Shown in pieces: positions 1 through 6,936 of a stretch of 8,616 nt of DNA. The notes under the pieces were generated by a model. That model saw only the letters and a program-made list of their open reading frames with translations, was not told the origin of the DNA and ran no database searches. The position numbers and the translations under genes were made by a program. The stretch's first letter is position 1, and each line of letters starts with the position of its first letter. Source of the stretch: an uncultured Planctomycetaceae bacterium (GTDB taxonomy: Bacteria; Planctomycetota; Planctomycetia; Pirellulales; Pirellulaceae); assembly GCA_903921945.1 (NCBI GenBank), contig CAIXSC010001024.1, positions 1-8,616 on the forward strand. The letters are read 5' to 3'.

Positions 1-29
1 CAACGCGCCAACGCCTGACCCGCTTCCTG

Positions 30-1481
30 CTAGGTCAAGCCTTCGATCGGCTCCCCGTAATAGATGTGATGCGGCCGCTGGGTGGCGTCGAGCCATGCGG
101 CCGTGGGCGGAATGCCCAGCGATTGGTAAATCGTGGCGGCCATATTCTCCGGCCGCTGCGGACTCGAAGCCGGATAGGCCCCGTTACGATCCGAGGCGCC
201 GATCACGGAGCCTCCTTTGACGCCGCCGCCGGCGAAGAACACCGACTGCACGGCGCCCCAGTGGTCGCGTCCCGGCTTCTTGTAATGCTGCGGCAACAGC
301 GAGATCTTCGGCGTCCGGCCGAACTCGCCCGCCATCACCACTAGGGTGCTGTCGAGCAACCCGCTGTCGCGCAAGTCGTCCAGCAAGGCGGAGACCGCGC
401 GATCCGTCGGCGGCAGCAGTTTGTCCTTGAGATGGGGAAACGCGTTGCCGTGCGTATCCCAGCTTTCGTTGTTGCCCAGGTTGACTTGAACCAGATTGAC
501 GCCGATCTCCACGAGCCGCCGCGCCATCAACAGCGACCAACCGAAGGCGTTCTTTCCGTACCGCTCCAGACCGCGATCCTCCGCCCGCGTCACATCCAGC
601 GCCCAGTGGACTTTCTTGTCGGTGAGCATCGAGATGACGCCCTGACGGTAGCGATCGAAATTCTGGGTGGAGGCATGCCGGTCCCACTCGCGGCGTTGCT
701 GGTCCAATTCGGCGAGCAACCCAAGCCGGCCGTGAAAACGCGTTTCCGGCAACCATTCGGGCAGCGACAAATTGGGGGCCTCGAATCGCCGGGCATCCGC
801 TTTTCCCCGTTGTTGATGATCGAAATGGAACTCGGGATACGCCCCGTAGGATGTGTTGTGGAACGGGGACGCTTCGACGAACCACGGATTCCGCGCCGGC
901 CCCATTTCGCCGGCGAACTGTCCGGGAATCACGCGGCCGGAGGAATGCACAAGTCGTTCGGGCAAAACAACGGCGGGCGGCAGATTGTTCCGCCCTTGGG
1001 TCGCCGCGTTCGCCACCGACGCGATCGACGGCCAGTCGCTGCGCATCGGCGCGCTCGGGTTGAACCCTGGCGGAATCGCGCTGCGGCCGGTCAACATGAT
1101 GTGATGGCCGGCCGAATGATCGTTCGAAGGGTGGGTGAGCGACCGGCACACAGCCCACATGTCGCTCCGCTGCGCCAACATCGGCAGGTGCTCGCAAACG
1201 TGTACTCCCGGAGTCTTCGTCGCGATCGGCTGGAATTCGCCGCGAATCGTATCGGGCGCGTCAGGCTTCGGATCGAAGCTGTCATGCTGGGCGAGCCCGC
1301 CCGAGAGGAAAATGTAGATGCACGAGCGAGCCGTTGCGGGGCGTGACGGGGCCGCCGTCTCGGCTCGCAATGCCTCGCGATGATTCATGCCGAGCCCGAG
1401 CAGTCCGATAGCGCCCGCGGTCACCGCCGCTCGACGCGAAACGCCCGGATGAACACAGGGTGAATGTGGAGTGGTCGACAT
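30..1481 (-). CDS. DUF1501 family protein with Tat signal
   Basis: A 483-residue exported protein of the DUF1501 family, whose biochemical role is unknown; the family is placed with the alkaline phosphatase/sulfatase fold. The N-terminus has a twin-arginine motif (SRRAAV, R16-R17) followed by a hydrophobic Ala/Gly/Leu stretch to about residue 32, so export by Tat is likely. Family motifs seen in order: GGLAQHDSFDPKP (about 61-73), GEFQPIATKTPG (81-92), WDTHGN (341-346), GEFGRTPKI (385-393) and GRDHWG (404-409). The conserved Asp/His residues in these motifs (D67, D70, D342, H344, D406, H407) could bind metal, which is inference. I chose the ATG at 1481 because GAGGAG lies 7 bases before it; two upstream in-frame starts (1496, 1589) lack this. 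Length is usual for the family. The gene is divergent from the secreted protein at 1611. No DUF1549/DUF1553 partner is visible, though its downstream side is the window edge. Confidence 0.93.
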   Translation of the reverse strand: MSTTPHSPCVHPGVSRRAAVTAGAIGLLGLGMNHREALRAETAAPSRPATARSCIYIFLSGGLAQHDSFDPKPDAPDTIRGEFQPIATKTPGVHVCEHLPMLAQRSDMWAVCRSLTHPSNDHSAGHHIMLTGRSAIPPGFNPSAPMRSDWPSIASVANAATQGRNNLPPAVVLPERLVHSSGRVIPGQFAGEMGPARNPWFVEASPFHNTSYGAYPEFHFDHQQRGKADARRFEAPNLSLPEWLPETRFHGRLGLLAELDQQRREWDRHASTQNFDRYRQGVISMLTDKKVHWALDVTRAEDRGLERYGKNAFGWSLLMARRLVEIGVNLVQVNLGNNESWDTHGNAFPHLKDKLLPPTDRAVSALLDDLRDSGLLDSTLVVMAGEFGRTPKISLLPQHYKKPGRDHWGAVQSVFFAGGGVKGGSVIGASDRNGAYPASSPQRPENMAATIYQSLGIPPTAAWLDATQRPHHIYYGEPIEGLT

Positions 1482-1610
1482 CGCAGCGCTCCTCATGGCG
1501 TGGATTCCCTCGTATCGCGAAGTGGCATGCGGTTCCGCGAGCCTCCGCGACTGTGGGATATAGTAGTTACCCAAGAACATCGGATGCAACGTCCGCTCGG
1601 GTTAACTCCC
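1482..1610. promoter_or_regulatory. Divergent intergenic control region
   Basis: This 129-bp gap separates two divergent genes, so it should carry promoters for both. The most AT-rich part is 1558-1570. On the plus strand TATAGT at 1559-1564 resembles a -10 box, but there is no good -35 upstream. On the minus strand TACTAT (1565-1560) lies 18 bases from TTGCAT (1589-1584), a weak sigma-70-like pair. The hexamer CCGCGA occurs at 1535 and 1545, with TCGCGA at 1515, so spacings are 20 and 10 bp; this could be operator-like or chance. The promoter assignments are weak. That the region carries control signals follows from gene layout. Confidence 0.4.
1489..1494 (-). promoter_or_regulatory. Ribosome binding site of the left DUF1501 gene
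   Basis: On the minus strand GAGGAG lies 7 bases before the ATG at 1481. This decides the start: the in-frame ATG at 1496 sits directly on this site and the one at 1589 would put about 36 extra residues before the Tat signal. Confidence 0.7.
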
Positions 1611-2669
1611 ATGCCGCCCCACGCCTACGAACTCGAACATCCCCGCGTTCCCGTCGTCTCCCGGCGCCGCCTATGCCTTGGTTGGGCGACGATGGCCGTT
1701 GCCTCGTCGATGCTCGGCCTGTTCTTGGTGGCCGGAATGGAGGCCGCGAGCGCCGAGGATCTCGTGGAGCTGTCACGCGGCCCCGACGGCAAGCCGGGCC
1801 CCGTGTTTCGCGGGGAAATCCTCGGAATCGCCCAAGGGAAGTTGACCATCCGCCGGGCCGATGGCCGCGAAGACGCGGTGCCGTGGGCTCGCGTCGCCCA
1901 ATACCGCACCACGTGGCCCGCCGGCCTCGCAGCCGCCGACCGCCTGCGGGACGAACGCCGCTACGATGACGCGCTGAGCGCGTACCTTGCGGCTGCTCAA
2001 ACCGAGCCGCGGGGTTGGGTGAAAGAGGTGATCAAGGCCCGGGCAATCGTCTGCTTTCGCGAGCAACAACTGCCGATCCGCGCTGGCGACCTGTTCCTCT
2101 CGATGTATCGATACGATCACGAAACGCCGCATTTCAACGCCATCCCGCTCGCGTGGATCCCGGCTCAGCTTGCGACGGAACGCGAGGACAGCAAACTCCG
2201 CGACCACACCCTGAAGTGGCTCGCCGACGCCGACCACCCCGGATCGGTGCTGCTTGGGGCCAGTTGGCTGATTACTGTCGGCGAACCGGGCCGTGCCATC
2301 GCCGCGTTGCAAACGCTGACGCAAAACGCCGACAAACGCATCGCCCTGTTGTCCGAGGCCCAACTGTGGCGGGCGCGGATCGTGCAGGCCAAGGAATCCG
2401 ATGTGGCCGGTTGGGAACGGATGCCGCCGCGTTTGCCGGCGCCGTTGCGGGCCGGCCCTCATTTCACCTTGGGACTGGCGTGGCAGCAGTGCCAACAACC
2501 CGAACGCGCGGCGCTCGCGTTCCTCCGCGTACCCATCGAACACCCCGACCAAACGACACTCGCCGCCATCGCGCTCGAACTGGCGGCCCAACAACTGGAC
2601 CAACTACAACGCCCCGTCGAAGCGGCTCGCCTCCGCCAGGAACGAGCGACTCGGTTCGGTGGCAAGTAA
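1611..2669 (+). CDS. Secreted helical-repeat (TPR-like) protein of unknown function
   Basis: A 352-residue protein I cannot assign to a characterised family. Residues 17-48 form a signal peptide: SRRR, a hydrophobic core, then AASAED with a likely cleavage after ASA (about 48). The Arg-rich start could also be read as Tat-like. Residues 66-100 look like a small beta-rich segment (FRGEILGIAQGKLTIRRADG, then VPWARVAQY). Residues 103-132 read like a TPR helix pair (AADRLRDERRYDDALSAYLAA), and the rest is mostly helical, with another repeat-like segment at about 285-345. Such proteins usually act as binding scaffolds; here that would be outside the cytoplasm (inference). In-frame ATGs also occur at 1464 and 1584. 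I prefer 1611 because the 1584 extension contains a TTA codon, rare in this GC-rich setting, and 1464 would overlap the divergent gene and bury the signal peptide. No start has a clear Shine-Dalgarno site. The gene converges on the GlnD-like gene. Confidence 0.8.
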   Translation: MPPHAYELEHPRVPVVSRRRLCLGWATMAVASSMLGLFLVAGMEAASAEDLVELSRGPDGKPGPVFRGEILGIAQGKLTIRRADGREDAVPWARVAQYRTTWPAGLAAADRLRDERRYDDALSAYLAAAQTEPRGWVKEVIKARAIVCFREQQLPIRAGDLFLSMYRYDHETPHFNAIPLAWIPAQLATEREDSKLRDHTLKWLADADHPGSVLLGASWLITVGEPGRAIAALQTLTQNADKRIALLSEAQLWRARIVQAKESDVAGWERMPPRLPAPLRAGPHFTLGLAWQQCQQPERAALAFLRVPIEHPDQTTLAAIALELAAQQLDQLQRPVEAARLRQERATRFGGK

Positions 2670-2674
2670 CGACG

Positions 2675-2691
2675 CTCGGATTCGTTCCGAG
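2675..2691 (+). terminator. Small hairpin just after the TPR-like gene, possible terminator
   Basis: CTCGGA (2675-2680) and TCCGAG (2686-2691) form a perfect 6-bp GC-rich stem around the 5-base loop TTCGT, starting 6 bases after the TAA at 2667-2669. No T-run follows, so it is not a canonical intrinsic terminator. It could instead protect the 3' end of the mRNA. Confidence 0.3.
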
Positions 2692-2739
2692 GCGGGCGGG
2701 TCGATGTCATTCCAGGAAGACAAGCACGCGCGATCCGGC

Positions 2740-2771
2740 GATTCAGCGGTTCAGCGATTCAGCGATTCCCG
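2740..2771. repeat. 8-bp tandem repeat, GATTCAGC-type
   Basis: Three full units (GATTCAGC, GGTTCAGC, GATTCAGC) are followed by a decayed fourth (GATTCCCG). The array sits in the 201-bp spacer between two converging genes, about 70 bp after the TPR-like gene. It cannot hold a constant reading frame, since 8 is not a multiple of 3, and no real gene covers it. Confidence 0.85.
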
Positions 2772-2820
2772 ACATGTACCACGGAATCTCCTCTACGGGT
2801 TTGGCGACTGCGATGCCCGA

Positions 2821-2866
2821 GGGCAGTGGGCAGTGGGCAGTAGGCAGTGGGCAGTGGGCAGTGGGC
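2821..2866. repeat. 7-bp tandem repeat, GGGCAGT-type
   Basis: Six full heptamers run without gaps: five are GGGCAGT and the fourth is AGGCAGT. A partial seventh (GGGC) ends 4 bases before the stop codon of the GlnD-like gene at 2871. On the plus strand the array puts GGG every 7 bases with CAGT loops, so it may form G-quadruplexes. One tract is only GG, which interrupts the perfect pattern. The plus strand is the sense of read-through from the TPR-like gene. Confidence 0.95.
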
Positions 2867-2870
2867 CGGA

Positions 2871-5618
2871 TCAAAAATACTGTTGCACCAAGAACTGGGC
2901 CTCGTGCAGCGGCAAGTCCGCCGGCAACGTCAGATGCACGGTCACATACGAATTGCCTTTGGAGGTGTAGGCGGAGAGGCCATGGATACTGCCGCCGAGT
3001 TGGTGATAGACCTTGCAGGTGATGGCGTACAACAATCCGGACGTGGGGTGCGTGGTCTCGTGGCGCAGGCAGCAGCCGTTTCCCGGGCCGGCTTGCAATC
3101 GAGTGGTGCCTTGCAGCGTCGGTAGGCTCGCCGCGTCGATTTCGCTGATATGCGAATGCCGTTGCACGGCATCCCGCACGACGCTCGCTAAATCCCGAGG
3201 TAAAGGCTGGTCGGCCGCAAGATGGAAAAAGTCGAGTGCAAGGCCGTATTTGTTCGCCGAGAACAGGTGGGCTTGACTCAGCGACACATGATGACGGTGC
3301 AAGGCGCCGGCGATACAGGCGGCGAGTCCCCGGAAGTCGCGGGCGGCCACACCCAGCAAGATGCAATCGCGGTCGCGGACTAGTTCCACCTTGGGACCTG
3401 CTTCCGGTTCGTCGACCAACCGCAGCAGATGCGACGCGAACTGGTTGGTGTGGCGGACGTACAACCCGCTGAAATAGTCGCGGCCGAAATCGCCGAGTAT
3501 TTCCCGTTCCCGAGAGCCATAGCCGGCGGCGTTCAACGTCTTGTTCGCGTCCAGCGTGATGCTCGGCACGAAATGCGCGAGCGCCTTGATGTACAGCTCG
3601 CGAGTGTTGAACCAGCGGACCGCGTTGTTTTCGGCCAGCCACCAGGCCCGCCTTTTCCTGACCGTCGCGGCGTCCGAGTCACCGCTGCCACTGCCGCCAT
3701 TGCCGTTGCCTCCATTGCCGTTGCCACCGCCCGATCCGCTGACGGGCTCGGCGATCGGCATCCCCATCAGTCGATCGGCGCATGTGAACACGAAGAGCGA
3801 CCGCAGTTGGCCGACGTCGCCGCATAGCTGCACAAAGTTGCCGACGACCTCCTCGTCGTTGCGGCCGAGTTTCGAGTACTCTTTGAGCGCTTTACGGTTG
3901 GCGACCAGGAATTCGGCGACGCGGACCGTGGACTCGGTAAAACCGCCTTCCGTGGCGTACGGCGCGAAGTATTCGTCGATGGCGACATCCGAGAACCCGG
4001 ACGCGAACCGCTCGTGCAGTTCCAGTCGCTCGTCGGCCCGAACCGCTTCGTCTTCGGCCGTCTTGGGCAATCGTTTGACGACGAGCGCGAGCTTCACGGC
4101 CGCCAAGTGGTTGGCGTCGAGCAGCGACGATTCGGCGACCACCATGTCGGCGAGCGACGCTTTGAGCGGATCCCAGTTTTTCTGCCGCTCTTGGCTCCGC
4201 TTCTTCCAGCCCAGTTGCAGGCAGTGCTCGAACGCGCGGAGCTTCTCGCGCAGCCACGCGCCGCGGAGCGACACGCGTTCCTCGAGCACACGTTCGTCGA
4301 GCGACGATTCGAACTTGTTGTAGCCGGGAAAGAGGCGTTCCATCGCCCCGTCGATCTGGGAGAGAAACTCCAGTGAATCGGCCAGGCTGCCCCGCGTTTC
4401 GTAGAACAGCCCGGAGAGTTCCGGCACGCGCAGCAACCAATCGCCCGCGTTGCGATACACGCCTTCCAACTCGGCCGGATCGATCCCGACGCCGTACCGC
4501 TGGGCGGCGATCAGCAGCGACATCGCGGCCGAACTGCGATCCTGCGGCGTGGCGTAGGTTTCCGCGGCGTCGTGGCGCAGGCCGCCGATACCGTGGATGA
4601 TCGTGCTTCCAGGATAGGTTTTGTGTCCCTGCTGCAGCTCGCGACCGAGCACACCCCGCGCAAATCGCTCGACCCGCCTTCGAGCGGCCAGCAGGCGGGC
4701 GCGAACTTGATTGGCGAATTCAAACCGTGTCCGCGCGTCGGCGCCCGGTCCCAGCAACTCGCCGAAAGACTCGAAGTCTTCGAACCCCAGGACGTCTTCG
4801 TCGTGCGTGCCATCGACGTTGCCGGGGCGGTAGGTGCCGCGGCGGAGATGGATCCAGGCGCGGATCCTGAGCAGGAAAAAGTAGGCGTCCAAGTCGCGAG
4901 TGTCTTCCAGTCCGCGATAGACATCGTGGCTGTGGCGGAATTGCGGACCGCCCAGCGTCCAAACGCCGGCCAGGAACGTCCGCAAACCGGCCGTCTTGAT
5001 GTCGAACCGGTCAAGCCGCTCCGAGCCCGCCGCCGTCGGCACGCAACAGGCCCCGCCCCACGAGCTGCTGACATGGAGAAAATGTTGGAACGGATCGAAC
5101 GTCGCGCGAATCCGATCGCGGAAATGTCGCGCGAGATCCTGCGGATCGTAAACCGGCCGCATGTCGAGGAACGAGTTGAGCTGCATCCCCTCCAACGCCG
5201 GCATGTGATCAAGGTTGTATGGCTGAGGCCAAATCCGAAAGCCGTAGGTTTTCTCGAACCGGTTGCCGTGAACCGTCTGTTCGTGCAACGCTTGCAAGAA
5301 CGAGTTGCCTTCGATCGCTTCGTCGAACAGAAGCGCGAAGTCGGTATCCGAGCAGGGTGTCATTTCGGCCCGGCCTGTTCCCCCCAAGGCAACCAGCGCG
5401 AACGGCCGCTCGTACCGGAATCGCTCGCGCTGTGACGCCGCCCAATCCGCCGCCAACCCCGTGTGGATCGCGGTGCGCCGGGCCGTGATCTCGCGGCCGT
5501 TGTCCAATTCGGGCGAGCGGATCAGGGCGTCGTTCGCGGCGATCAACTGTTGGTAGGCGGCGAGCGGTCCGAGTTCCCTCACCACCTGCCGCACAGCGTA
5601 CTCGTACATCGCACTCAT
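2871..5618 (-). CDS. GlnD-like nucleotidyltransferase with degenerate HD region and tandem ACT-like domains
   Basis: A 915-residue cytoplasmic protein that follows the GlnD ([protein-PII] uridylyltransferase/uridylyl-removing enzyme) plan and size. GlnD adds UMP to PII when glutamine is low and removes it through its HD domain when glutamine is high. Residues 76-100 carry the nucleotidyltransferase signature GGTGRAEMTPCSDTD (G79, G80, S90, D91, D93). D206-I-K matches the conserved DIK before the GlnD_UR_UTase helical region (about 245-325). Residues 415-433 (SLADSLEFLSQIDG...LFPGY) align with the GlnD stretch just before the HD domain. The HD region itself (about 430-617) has lost its signature: the HD position reads VVKR (about 512-515), the HH position reads NR (574-575), and only the late Asp (CAD, 615) seems kept. 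A Gly/Asn/Ser linker (627-649) precedes two ACT-like segments (about 753-801 and 851-897), the usual glutamine-sensing part. Start 5618 is set by GGAGG 6 bases upstream. DUF294-type nucleotidyltransferases were considered, but length and ACT domains favour GlnD. Confidence 0.8.
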   Translation of the reverse strand: MSAMYEYAVRQVVRELGPLAAYQQLIAANDALIRSPELDNGREITARRTAIHTGLAADWAASQRERFRYERPFALVALGGTGRAEMTPCSDTDFALLFDEAIEGNSFLQALHEQTVHGNRFEKTYGFRIWPQPYNLDHMPALEGMQLNSFLDMRPVYDPQDLARHFRDRIRATFDPFQHFLHVSSSWGGACCVPTAAGSERLDRFDIKTAGLRTFLAGVWTLGGPQFRHSHDVYRGLEDTRDLDAYFFLLRIRAWIHLRRGTYRPGNVDGTHDEDVLGFEDFESFGELLGPGADARTRFEFANQVRARLLAARRRVERFARGVLGRELQQGHKTYPGSTIIHGIGGLRHDAAETYATPQDRSSAAMSLLIAAQRYGVGIDPAELEGVYRNAGDWLLRVPELSGLFYETRGSLADSLEFLSQIDGAMERLFPGYNKFESSLDERVLEERVSLRGAWLREKLRAFEHCLQLGWKKRSQERQKNWDPLKASLADMVVAESSLLDANHLAAVKLALVVKRLPKTAEDEAVRADERLELHERFASGFSDVAIDEYFAPYATEGGFTESTVRVAEFLVANRKALKEYSKLGRNDEEVVGNFVQLCGDVGQLRSLFVFTCADRLMGMPIAEPVSGSGGGNGNGGNGNGGSGSGDSDAATVRKRRAWWLAENNAVRWFNTRELYIKALAHFVPSITLDANKTLNAAGYGSREREILGDFGRDYFSGLYVRHTNQFASHLLRLVDEPEAGPKVELVRDRDCILLGVAARDFRGLAACIAGALHRHHVSLSQAHLFSANKYGLALDFFHLAADQPLPRDLASVVRDAVQRHSHISEIDAASLPTLQGTTRLQAGPGNGCCLRHETTHPTSGLLYAITCKVYHQLGGSIHGLSAYTSKGNSYVTVHLTLPADLPLHEAQFLVQQYF
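3672..3740 (-). repeat. Gly/Asn/Ser-rich linker with a 15-bp repeat inside the GlnD-like gene
   Basis: These bases encode residues 627-649, a run made almost only of Gly, Asn and Ser, ending in Asp. Within it, 3696-3710 and 3711-3725 are 15-bp copies differing at one base, each encoding GNGNG. The segment lies between the degenerate HD region and the ACT-like C-terminus. It is probably a flexible linker grown by in-frame duplication; its length may vary between strains. Confidence 0.85.
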
Positions 5619-5723
5619 CGCGCGCCTCCGCAAACCGAATCATTTACCAGCAACGAGTTTTCCCGGAAGACAGTCGAGCGTAGAATTGGCGGTTTGACAA
5701 CGCCGACCGCGAGTGGGATTTCG
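5619..5723. promoter_or_regulatory. Divergent control region between the GlnD-like and sulfotransferase genes
   Basis: This 105-bp gap lies between two divergent genes and should carry both promoters. On the plus strand TTGACA at 5694-5699 is a perfect -35 consensus, but the position 17 bases on (GATTTC, 5717-5722) is a poor -10 and would leave no leader before the ATG at 5724, so it may be chance. The stretch 5635-5665 is relatively AT-rich and could serve the minus-strand gene. No clear NtrC or other known operator is seen. Confidence 0.35.
5625..5629 (-). promoter_or_regulatory. Ribosome binding site of the GlnD-like gene
   Basis: On the minus strand GGAGG lies 6 bases before the ATG at 5618. 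A TTG at 5633 would add five residues (MRRRA) but would place this site inside the coding region, so 5618 is the preferred start. Confidence 0.75.
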
Positions 5724-6887
5724 ATGAACGTTTCGCCAAACCCGTCCAAAGCCGCCCCCGACAAGAAGGCGGCGACGAAAGCCGTTCATCCTTATCCGTT
5801 CTGGAGCCCTCGATTTTGGCATGGGATGCGGTTTGGCGACTGGATGCGGCTGTGGGGCAGCCACTGGTTCAAGGCGCATCCACTGCGGCTGCCGATGGCG
5901 ATCATGATCACCCTGATCACCCCGATGAACTCGCTGCTGGCACTCGTTCAACGGGCCGTCTTCGGACGGCGAATCGCCGCCGCGCGGATTTCGCAGCCGC
6001 CCGTGTTCATCATTGGCCACTGGCGCAGCGGCACGACATTGCTCCACGAATTGATGTTCCTCGACAGCCAGTTCTGTTCGCCCACGACGTACCAGTGCTG
6101 CACACCGAGCCATTTTCTGGTGAGCGATTGGTTCCTGCCCTGGTGTACGTCGTTTTTGCTGCCGAAGAATCGGCCGATGGACAACATGGAGGCGGGGTGG
6201 GACCGTCCCCAGGAAGACGAGTTCGCCTTGCTGACGCTCGGCGCGCCCACGCCTTACTTGCGAATGGCGTATCCCGAGGATCCGCCCGCGCACATGGAAT
6301 TCCTCGACATGCGGGACGCCGCCCCGCGCGATGTCGCGAAGTTCGAACGGGAATTGGAGTTCTTCGTTCGCTGCTTGACCGTGTACGCGGGGAAACGCGT
6401 GTTGCTGAAGTCGCCGCCGCACACAGGACGTATCGAGATGCTGGCGAAACTGTTTCCCGGCGCCCGCTTCGTTCACATCACGCGCCATCCGTACTCGATC
6501 TACCCTTCGACCCTCAAGCTGTGGTACACGCTTGACGATGCGCAGGGCTTGTCTGTCCCGCGGCAGAGCCCGCAGCGCGAGGAATACGTCTTCGCCGCCT
6601 TCGAACGGATGTATCGCGGCTTTGAATCGCAACGCGCGTCGCTCGCCCCAGGACAACTCTGCGAGATCCGCTACGAGGACCTTGTCAAATCGCCGACGGC
6701 CACCGTCGAGCGAGTTTACCGCGAGTTAGGCTTGGAACATTTCGAACAATTAGCGCCGCGAATCGACGCCTACGCAGCCGCCCAAAAAGATTACAAAACC
6801 AACGTCCACTCCCTCGATGAACCACTGAAGACCGAAATCCGCCGCCGCTGGAGCGGCTATTTCGAGCGGTACGGTTACGAGAGCTAG
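5724..6887 (+). CDS. Sulfotransferase (Sulfotransf_3 type)
   Basis: A 387-residue PAPS-dependent sulfotransferase, which would move a sulfuryl group from PAPS onto an unknown acceptor. The 5'-phosphosulfate loop is PPVFIIGHWRSGTTLLHELM (92-111; R101, S102, G103, T104, T105). LLKSPPHTGRIEML (227-240) and the 3'-phosphate binding segment FVHITRHPYSIYPST (249-263; R254, H255, P256, with S258 or S262 as the contact Ser) follow, then RYEDL (316-320) and YKTNVHSL (357-364). Before the P-loop, residues 57-74 are hydrophobic and may sit against the membrane, but there is no signal peptide, so a cytoplasmic or membrane-facing enzyme is likely. The ATG at 5724 is the only sensible start in the gap from the GlnD-like gene; its Shine-Dalgarno (GTGGGA) is weak. 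The DUF1501 gene starts 49 bp after its stop on the same strand, so co-transcription is likely. The acceptor cannot be told from sequence. Confidence 0.9.
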   Translation: MNVSPNPSKAAPDKKAATKAVHPYPFWSPRFWHGMRFGDWMRLWGSHWFKAHPLRLPMAIMITLITPMNSLLALVQRAVFGRRIAAARISQPPVFIIGHWRSGTTLLHELMFLDSQFCSPTTYQCCTPSHFLVSDWFLPWCTSFLLPKNRPMDNMEAGWDRPQEDEFALLTLGAPTPYLRMAYPEDPPAHMEFLDMRDAAPRDVAKFERELEFFVRCLTVYAGKRVLLKSPPHTGRIEMLAKLFPGARFVHITRHPYSIYPSTLKLWYTLDDAQGLSVPRQSPQREEYVFAAFERMYRGFESQRASLAPGQLCEIRYEDLVKSPTATVERVYRELGLEHFEQLAPRIDAYAAAQKDYKTNVHSLDEPLKTEIRRRWSGYFERYGYES

Positions 6888-6923
6888 CCGGATGTTCGCA
6901 CCCGCGAACGGCGCCGCCCACCG

Positions 6924-6929
6924 AAAGGA
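6924..6929 (+). promoter_or_regulatory. Ribosome binding site of the right DUF1501 gene
   Basis: AAAGGA lies 7 bases before the ATG at 6937. It supports this start over the in-frame ATG at 6892, which is only 4 bases after the sulfotransferase stop and has no comparable site. Confidence 0.55.
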
Positions 6930-6936
6930 TCGCTCG

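Noticed and set aside
432..1346. 304-codon open frame on the plus strand
   Set aside because: It is fully antisense to the left DUF1501 gene, which has clear family motifs; long antisense frames are expected in GC-rich DNA. The protein is Arg/Pro-rich with no recognisable domain.
1773..2603. 276-codon open frame on the minus strand
   Set aside because: It is antisense to the secreted TPR-like protein, which has a signal peptide; composition is typical of a shadow frame.
2740..2866. Possible CRISPR array in the convergent spacer
   Set aside because: The units are 7 and 8 bp and abut directly with no spacers; no cas gene is near.
5694..5699. TTGACA as a firm sigma-70 promoter for the sulfotransferase
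   Set aside because: The hexamer is perfect, but no matching -10 lies at the right distance and the spacing would leave no leader before the ATG. It is kept only as a note within the divergent region.
5640..6656. 338-codon open frame on the minus strand
   Set aside because: It is antisense to the sulfotransferase, whose PAPS-binding motifs are intact. The GlnD-like gene's start lies just beyond it, and nothing supports this frame.
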